Source: Verrucomicrobiota bacterium
Lineage (GTDB): Bacteria > Verrucomicrobiota > Verrucomicrobiia > Opitutales > Opitutaceae
Reading direction: 5' to 3'
Assembly: GCA_030916665.1 (NCBI GenBank)
Contig: JAUPWC010000350.1
Span: forward strand, 1-11,610
Length of the DNA stretch: 11,610 nt
The position numbers were made by a program, and so were the translations under genes. The notes below the pieces were generated by a model. That model was given only the letters and a program-made list of their open reading frames with translations. It was not told where the DNA came from and did no database searches. Each line of letters starts with the position of its first letter. The first letter of the stretch is position 1. This document shows positions 6,767 through 11,610 of the stretch, piece by piece.

Positions 6767-9025
6767 TCAGGGCGACGGGTATCCGGGCGGAGGCTGGCCG
6801 AGGCCCCAGGTTTTGTCAGGTAATTCGCCCAGTTCCAATTCCAAGGTGCCACCTTGCATGATCGACGCGTGGCTGATGAACGGTGTGTCGAGCGGTCGGC
6901 CGTTGAGCCTGGCTTTCTGAATATACTTCTTCTCGCGGCTGGCGCCGGGCGCGACGACTGCGAACGATCTGCCGTTTTGCAAATGGATCGTGGTCTTGGT
7001 GAACACCGGACTGGTGATCGTGTAATATGGCAGTCCTGGGGTGACGGGATACAACCCCATCGAGGCGAAGACGACGAAGGCCGACATGCCGCCGCCGTCC
7101 TCGTCGCCCGGGATGCCAAAGATGTTATCCTTGAACCACACATCCAGGAGGAAGCGGGTGCGCTGCTGGGTCTTCCAAGGGGCTCCGACATAATTGTAGA
7201 GAAACGGAATGTGGAACGACGGCTCGTTGCCCATGGCGAACTGGCCGACGAGGCCGGTGGAATTCGCTCCATCAACATAGAACAGCCTGCGCGGCATCCC
7301 GAGGGACTCGCGGAACAGCTGGTCGAGCCGGGACTCCGTCGCCCTCGCCCCCCCGAGCAGTTCGACCAACCCGGGGAGGTCGTGCTGGACCTGCCAGGCA
7401 TAGGTCCAGCCGTTGTTCTCGTCGTAGTAGTCCCGGTAGCCAGGTCCGCCGGCGGTCTTCGGATCGATCATGATCCACTCGCCGTTGGCGTCTTTCGGCA
7501 TGAAGAGGCGTTCCTGGGGATGCCAGAGGTTCCGGTAAAATCCGGCCACCCGGGAGAAGGTCTGAAAATCATCCGGTTTGCCGAGGTCCTGGGCCAGTTG
7601 CGCGAGCGTCCAGGCATCGAACGCCACGCCGAGGGTGACCGCCACGGCCTGGCGTTTCTCGAAGCCATCCACGAGCGGTTCCGTCTCCTTCTCGCCCGGG
7701 CGCAGGGCCGGGAAGAACCCGTTCGCATAGAAGAAGTCGTCGAGCCCGACCTTGGCGCGCCCTTGCCGCCAAGGAATGAGCGTGCCTTCGGTCAGATTCT
7801 TTTTGATGCCGGCGTAGGCGCTCGACAGGTCGTAGCCGGTGAGGTTCTTGCGGTGAGCATCCAGAAAGAGCGAAGCCGAGTGATAGGCGTTCATGCACAT
7901 CCGGTTGCCGAACACCTGGGGAAAGGTCGGCAGCCAGCCACTCTGCTGATACATCAAGGTGTAGGAGTTCAGCACGTCGCTCTGCATGGCGGGATCGAGG
8001 ATCGTGCGCAGCGGATGCGTGGCGAGATAGGTGTCCCAGACCCAGTCATCGACATAAAACGGCCGGTCGCTCGCGTGCACCTTTTGGTCGTAGCCGCTAT
8101 AATACCGACCGTGCTCGTTGATATCGACCATGCGCTCGTGCGTTCGATAAAGCGCGGTGTAGAAGGAACGCCGCTGCGCCTCGGTGCCGCCCTCGACAAC
8201 GAGCCGGCCGGTGACCTTGGCCCAGGCGGCCTGGCCCTGCGTAAGCAGCGTGTCGAACGAGGCGGGCGCAGCTTCGGACTCGAAGTTATTTTTTGCCTGA
8301 TCGACGCTGATGTAGGAGATGCCGTAGCTGAGCAGCACGCGGGCGGGCGCCGTAGCCGGAAGGGCGAGGGCGGCCCTGCGCTTGGTGGAGTCGAGCTGGG
8401 TGCCTTCGATGGGCCGGCCGCTCTCGTCCCTGAGTTCCGCATACGCATAGACCGTCTGACTGAGCACCGTCGGCGTGACGCCGCCGTTCGTGAAGCTGAA
8501 CTGGTCCTCGAAGGTGAATGCATTCGGACCGGCGAAGGTCACCTTCAACTGCTCGCTGCCGATGAACAGCAGGTGCCGTGCTGTGGTCGTAGGTGCGGGA
8601 AAATCGATCTGATAGATCGCAGCCTTGGCGGCGGGCGTGAAGCTCACCCGAACATCACTCTCGATCAGGTAGGTGGAGTAGTGCCACGGATGCACCACCT
8701 CGAGATCGTGATCAATCGGCATCTTGCTTTTCCACGAATCGGTCGTGACCGAGCCAAGCACGATCTTCATCGGGAAGACGCCCGCCTGGCGATGGGCGCC
8801 AACCTGCAACGGGAAGCCGGCCACCTGATCGTCGATGTAATCCGTCTTGGCTGGCACCATCCGGAGCATCTGATTCGGCCGGCTGAACGTCGGATAGGTC
8901 GGCACGAGCAGCATCGAGACATTGCCGATGCGCGGATCGATATACTGAGTGAAATCCTGGCCCAACGCCGAATGGCCCAGACCGACGCCCAGGGCCAGAC
9001 AAACCAAGAGCGAGGGAAGACGCAT
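6767..9025 (-). CDS. secreted GH92 family glycoside hydrolase (alpha-mannosidase-like)
   Basis: A 752-residue protein of usual GH92 length; characterised members are calcium-dependent exo-alpha-mannosidases. The signal peptide is residues 1-22 (LVCLALGVGLGHSALG). Residues about 25-270 form the N-terminal beta-sandwich and the rest the (alpha/alpha)6 catalytic domain. Visible GH92 landmarks are DDWVWDTYLATHPL at 326-339, YYDENNGWTYAW at 533-544 (E536 in the place of the general acid), MGNEPSFHIPFLYNY at 598-612 (N600 and E601 as calcium ligands) and GIPGDEDGGGMSAFVVF at 637-653 (D641 and D643, general-base position). The N-terminus departs from the classical GH92 opening: YIDPRIGNVSMLLVPTYPTF followed by NQMLRM. 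This suggests a distinct subgroup whose linkage specificity is unknown. It follows the sulfatase gene by 41 bp, so both are probably cotranscribed and the sulfatase may unmask its substrate. No Shine-Dalgarno. Confidence 0.93.
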   Translation of the reverse strand: MRLPSLLVCLALGVGLGHSALGQDFTQYIDPRIGNVSMLLVPTYPTFSRPNQMLRMVPAKTDYIDDQVAGFPLQVGAHRQAGVFPMKIVLGSVTTDSWKSKMPIDHDLEVVHPWHYSTYLIESDVRVSFTPAAKAAIYQIDFPAPTTTARHLLFIGSEQLKVTFAGPNAFTFEDQFSFTNGGVTPTVLSQTVYAYAELRDESGRPIEGTQLDSTKRRAALALPATAPARVLLSYGISYISVDQAKNNFESEAAPASFDTLLTQGQAAWAKVTGRLVVEGGTEAQRRSFYTALYRTHERMVDINEHGRYYSGYDQKVHASDRPFYVDDWVWDTYLATHPLRTILDPAMQSDVLNSYTLMYQQSGWLPTFPQVFGNRMCMNAYHSASLFLDAHRKNLTGYDLSSAYAGIKKNLTEGTLIPWRQGRAKVGLDDFFYANGFFPALRPGEKETEPLVDGFEKRQAVAVTLGVAFDAWTLAQLAQDLGKPDDFQTFSRVAGFYRNLWHPQERLFMPKDANGEWIMIDPKTAGGPGYRDYYDENNGWTYAWQVQHDLPGLVELLGGARATESRLDQLFRESLGMPRRLFYVDGANSTGLVGQFAMGNEPSFHIPFLYNYVGAPWKTQQRTRFLLDVWFKDNIFGIPGDEDGGGMSAFVVFASMGLYPVTPGLPYYTITSPVFTKTTIHLQNGRSFAVVAPGASREKKYIQKARLNGRPLDTPFISHASIMQGGTLELELGELPDKTWGLGQPPPGYPSP

Positions 9026-9066
9026 GGGAGAAGTGGGGGAGTGGGTCGAAATGCCCGGCGCCTCGA

Positions 9067-10617
9067 TCAGGAGCTATTCGGGTTCGACTTGGCGGGCCCT
9101 TTGGCGTGTTGCTCGGCTTGTGCCAACAACGCCTTGGCCCGGGCCAGAATGGCGGCGTGAACAGGATTGCTGATGAGGTTCGTGAATTCCGTCGGATCGG
9201 CATGCAGATCGTAAAGCTCTGCGTTATCGGGGGAGCCCCACTCGGTGTAGCGCCAGTGATCGAACCGGATGGCGCGGCCGAGCTGATCGCCGCGTCGGAC
9301 CACCGTGTAGGCGTATTCCTTACCTGTCGCGGTGGGATCATGCAGCAGGGGCACGAACGACCGGCCCTGCAAGTTGGACGGAGGCGTGACGCCACACAAC
9401 GCGGCCAGCGTGGGGAAGAGATCGACCATTTCCACCAGGGCCTTGCAGGAGCCACCCTTGGTCAGGCCCGGAACGCGGACGAGCATGGGCATCCGGGCTG
9501 ACTCCTCGAATAGCGTTACCTTGCCCCACATGAAGTGCTCGCCCAGATGGTAGCCATGGTCACCTACGAACACGATGATGGTGTTCTCCCACTGCCCGCT
9601 CGTGTGCAGGGCCTCGATGATCAGACCGAGTTGGGCATCGACGAATGAGATGCAGGCGTAGTAGGCCTGCATGAAGCCGCGACGACGGGCGTCGTCCTCC
9701 TGCCCGAGCGCAGGGAACCCGTAGTCCAGATACTGATTCGTCTTCGCCAGTGCAGGGATGTCGTTCCAGTCGTCGGCGGGTGAGCGGCTCAGCTTGATGG
9801 AGTCGACCGGATACTTCGCGAAATAGGCGTCGGGCGCGAGAAACGGGATGTGCGGCTTGTGGAAGCCGACGGCGATCATGAACGGACTATCACCGTTTGC
9901 CTTGTCATTGATCCAGGCGGCGACCTGCCGGGCATTCTTGCCGTCGGCGTGTTGGTCGTCGCGGAGTCCCGTGGGCCCAAACCCAGGTCCGAGGCCTTTG
10001 ACCCCCTGGTTGCGGGTCTGGGGCGAGACGGTCAGCACGTGTTCCTTCCACGCCTTGCGGTTTTTAGGCGCGGTGACCGGACCATATTGCTGCTCGAATT
10101 TCTCCCGCGCGACCCGCTCCACTTCCATCTCGTCGTTATCAAAGGCCAGCGTCTGGTCCCAGGTATCGTTGCCTGGGTTGTCCAAGGGACGATGAAACAC
10201 CTTGCCGACTGCCGCCGTCCAGTAACCGGCTTGCCGGAAGGCCCTGGGGATCGAGGTTACGCCGGGGAGGGCTTCTGCGAATCGAGCTTCATTGTCGAGC
10301 ACGCCCGTCATTTGTGGATACAGCCCACTGAGGAAGGAGGCCCGGGACGGTCCGCAGACGGGATACTGACAGTAACTGCGCTGAAAGGTCGTGGCCTCCT
10401 TGGCCAGACGATCGAGCACCGGGGTCATGACACCTTCATAGCCTGTCGGCCGGATGCGCGAGCTAAGATCATCGCTGATCACAAACAACACGTTTGGCCG
10501 CTTTTGAGTCGGAGTTGGTTCGGCCTGAACCAGCCCGCCGCAACCCAGCGCCGTGAACATCGACAGGGTCAGGTAAATCAGACCATTCGAGCGAGAGAGA
10601 ATTGTAGGGGTGTTCAT
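9067..10617 (-). CDS. secreted sulfatase, iduronate-2-sulfatase-like (CGPSR active site)
   Basis: A 516-residue type I sulfatase. The signal peptide spans about 1-32 (hydrophobic LIYLTLSMFTALGCGGLVQA); the cysteine at 26 does not sit in a good lipobox. NVLFVISDD supplies the metal aspartates D49 and D50. The formylglycine cysteine is C88 in C-G-P-S-R, followed by ASFLSGLYP. Other site residues are K139 (VGKVFH), H253 and H256 (GFHKPHIPF), D353-H354 (GDHGYHLGEH) and K366. GFHKPHIPF and DHGYHLGEHFMWGK closely resemble iduronate-2-sulfatase (S1_7-type) enzymes, though the true substrate may differ. The frame is open 49 codons further upstream into the preceding gene, but those residues are not signal-like; the ATG at 10617 puts the signal at the N-terminus and leaves the shared element (10673-10718) in the promoter position, 55 bp upstream. 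It is the first gene of a two-gene unit with GH92. Confidence 0.93.
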   Translation of the reverse strand: MNTPTILSRSNGLIYLTLSMFTALGCGGLVQAEPTPTQKRPNVLFVISDDLSSRIRPTGYEGVMTPVLDRLAKEATTFQRSYCQYPVCGPSRASFLSGLYPQMTGVLDNEARFAEALPGVTSIPRAFRQAGYWTAAVGKVFHRPLDNPGNDTWDQTLAFDNDEMEVERVAREKFEQQYGPVTAPKNRKAWKEHVLTVSPQTRNQGVKGLGPGFGPTGLRDDQHADGKNARQVAAWINDKANGDSPFMIAVGFHKPHIPFLAPDAYFAKYPVDSIKLSRSPADDWNDIPALAKTNQYLDYGFPALGQEDDARRRGFMQAYYACISFVDAQLGLIIEALHTSGQWENTIIVFVGDHGYHLGEHFMWGKVTLFEESARMPMLVRVPGLTKGGSCKALVEMVDLFPTLAALCGVTPPSNLQGRSFVPLLHDPTATGKEYAYTVVRRGDQLGRAIRFDHWRYTEWGSPDNAELYDLHADPTEFTNLISNPVHAAILARAKALLAQAEQHAKGPAKSNPNSS

Positions 10618-10672
10618 GCGAAGCGAATGGTTGCGACAAGGTGGGGTGGCGGTGTCCGATGCTGAGTGAACA

Positions 10673-10718
10673 AGAGTATCAGGCTCTTCCGTTGTCAGGC
10701 ATCCCCTGTTAAGGGGAT
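10673..10718 (-). promoter_or_regulatory. shared promoter/operator-like element, copy 2 (upstream of sulfatase-GH92 unit)
   Basis: Same layout as at 6686-6733: palindrome with half-site GGGATGCC, 13 unrelated bases, then GCCTGATACTCT, in the gene direction. The candidate -10 GATACT (10680-10675) is 57 bp from the sulfatase ATG, a normal leader length. TTAACA inside the palindrome resembles a -35 but is about 26 bp away, too far for a standard sigma-70 promoter. The rest of the 136-bp gap shows nothing else I can name. Confidence 0.62.
10701..10718. repeat. inverted repeat in copy 2 of the shared element
   Basis: Perfect 7-base arms ATCCCCT and AGGGGAT around a 4-base loop. The core TTAACAGGGGAT also occurs in copy 1 but on the opposite strand relative to the genes, as expected of half-sites of a symmetric operator. 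No flanking T tract. Confidence 0.6.
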
Positions 10719-10753
10719 AAAGTCTAGGGTTCGGGTGACGCGCAGGACTACGG

Positions 10754-11610
10754 TCAGTCGCCACGTGAGATATGCGCCAGTCTCTGCCTCAATTTGGCCA
10801 CGACTTCCGGTCTCGCGCCGGCCAGGTTCTTGGTTTCGCCGGGATCGGTTCCGAGATCGTAAAGTTCCTCCTCGACCTTGGGCCCCTTGACGCCCGGGGG
10901 AAATTGATCACTGATGTACTTGTAAGCCCCTGCGACGAGCGCGCGGCGACCGTTCACATCGCGCAACACGAGATCCTCGCGCTGATATCTTTCGCCCGGA
11001 TGGGTGAGCAATGCTCTGAAGCTTCGACCGTCGAACTGCTCGTCTTGCAGGGGCGTATCGATCACCTCGGCGAGCGTGGGAAACAGGTCGATGGTGGACA
11101 CGGTGCCTGTCGCCACGGCCCCGCTCGTGAGTCTGCCCGGCCAGCGGATCACCATCGGCACGCGGAAGCCGCCATTGTAGATCTGGTGTTTGTCGCCCCG
11201 GTGATCGCCGTTGGGCTTGAGACCGGCGGCTATGGCCTGCCGCTCGGGCGTCTATCCATCTTCCGGGATGTCGCCGCCGTTGTCGCTGGTGAAGACGAAA
11301 AGCGTATTCTGATCCAGGCCGCGTACCTTCAGGGCGTCCATCAACAGCCCGACCGAGTAATCCAGGTCGTGGATGAAATCTCCGTAAGCGCCGGCGGAAC
11401 TCGTTCCTCGCATGCGTTCGGAGGGCATGATGGGGTGATGAACCGCCACCGGAGCGAAGTAGATGAAGAACGGCTTGGTTCGATCGCGTCGGTCGATCCA
11501 GGCGATCGCCTTTTCCGTGATGACCTTCATGACTTCCGGCTCGTTCCTCTGCGGCGCATCGTAGCCCGCATACTGCTTGCCGTAGTAGCTCTTGCCGTAG
11601 GGGGACGTGC
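10754..11610 (-). pseudogene. arylsulfatase-like sulfatase, interrupted by an in-frame TAG; 5' end beyond window
   Basis: One reading frame runs from the right edge to the TGA at 10756-10754, with a single TAG at 11254-11252. Upstream of it the frame reads TSPYGKSYYGKQYAGYDAPQ, then KPFFIYFAPVAVHHPIMPSE (a substrate-side histidine pair), DLDYSVG and LFVFTSDNGGD (metal Asp-Asn). Downstream, with no frame change, come HRGDKHQIYNGGFRVPMVIR (the conserved active-site lysine strand), WPGRL, STIDLFPTLAEV, and the C-terminal ELYDLGTDPGETKNL typical of sulfatases. Stopping at TAG would lose the lysine strand and the whole C-terminal subdomain, so the short product should be inactive. It is an arylsulfatase A-like type, unlike the two complete sulfatases to its left. 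A sequencing error or strain-specific mutation is possible; a second start at 11161 could give a 135-residue fragment but not an enzyme. The cysteine signature lies outside the window. Confidence 0.75.

Noticed and set aside
7293..7300. Another GGCATCCC copy inside the GH92 gene
   Set aside because: The partner block AGAGTATCAGGC is absent at the required distance, so this is a chance 8-base match in coding sequence.
6854..9160. A 768-codon open frame on the plus strand, antisense to the GH92 gene
   Set aside because: It mirrors the GH92 gene codon for codon in a GC-rich region where antisense stops are rare. The translation is rich in Arg, Gly, His and Glu, shows no domain or export signal, and the opposite strand encodes clear GH92 motifs.
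10618..10764. A 49-residue N-terminal extension of the CGPSR sulfatase
   Set aside because: It would place the signal peptide internally, overlap the preceding gene's stop, and cover the conserved promoter-like element.
10754..11161. A separate small gene of 135 codons
   Set aside because: It is the C-terminal part of the interrupted sulfatase: the sulfatase frame continues unbroken from 11161 up to the TAG at 11252, and the segment begins in the middle of a conserved strand (GGFRVPMVIRWPG).

Overview
The window is a GC-rich piece of chromosome, apparently from a sulfatase-rich, polysaccharide-degrading bacterium of the Planctomycetota-Verrucomicrobiota type. That placement is an inference from gene content: several secreted sulfatases, a GH92 enzyme, a twin-arginine-exported Gfo/Idh/MocA oxidoreductase and a twin-arginine-exported sugar isomerase-like TIM barrel sit together. 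It is supported by start codons without Shine-Dalgarno sequences. No rRNA, tRNA, transposase, CRISPR array or phage gene was seen.

Every gene I accept lies on the minus strand, so transcription runs from the right end to the left. The right edge (10754-11610) holds the 3' part of a sulfatase whose frame is broken by one in-frame TAG at 11252-11254. A 136-bp gap follows. The second block is an iduronate-2-sulfatase-like sulfatase (9067-10617) and a GH92 family enzyme (6767-9025). A 204-bp gap follows. The third block has five closely packed genes: an (alpha/alpha)6 six-hairpin glycosidase-like protein (5243-6562), a TIM barrel fused to an SMP-30/gluconolactonase-like propeller (3520-5259), a second sulfatase (1879-3462), a twin-arginine-exported TIM-barrel isomerase-like protein (694-1860), and the N-terminal half of a twin-arginine-exported oxidoreductase (1-651, cut by the window edge).

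The two intergenic gaps share an element. Reading in the gene direction, each has a GGGATGCC half-site at the end of a palindrome, exactly 13 bases, then GCCTGATACTCT. It lies 55 bp upstream of the sulfatase start in one gap and 123 bp upstream of the six-hairpin gene in the other. The simplest reading is two co-regulated operons sharing a promoter/operator.

Together the genes look like an exported machine for a sulfated glycan. Sulfatases would remove sulfate, GH92 and the six-hairpin enzyme would cut glycosidic bonds, and the oxidoreductase, two TIM barrels and lactonase-like propeller would oxidise, isomerise or open the released sugar outside the cytoplasm. The substrate cannot be read from the sequence. 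No transporter, regulator or sulfatase-maturing enzyme is in the window.
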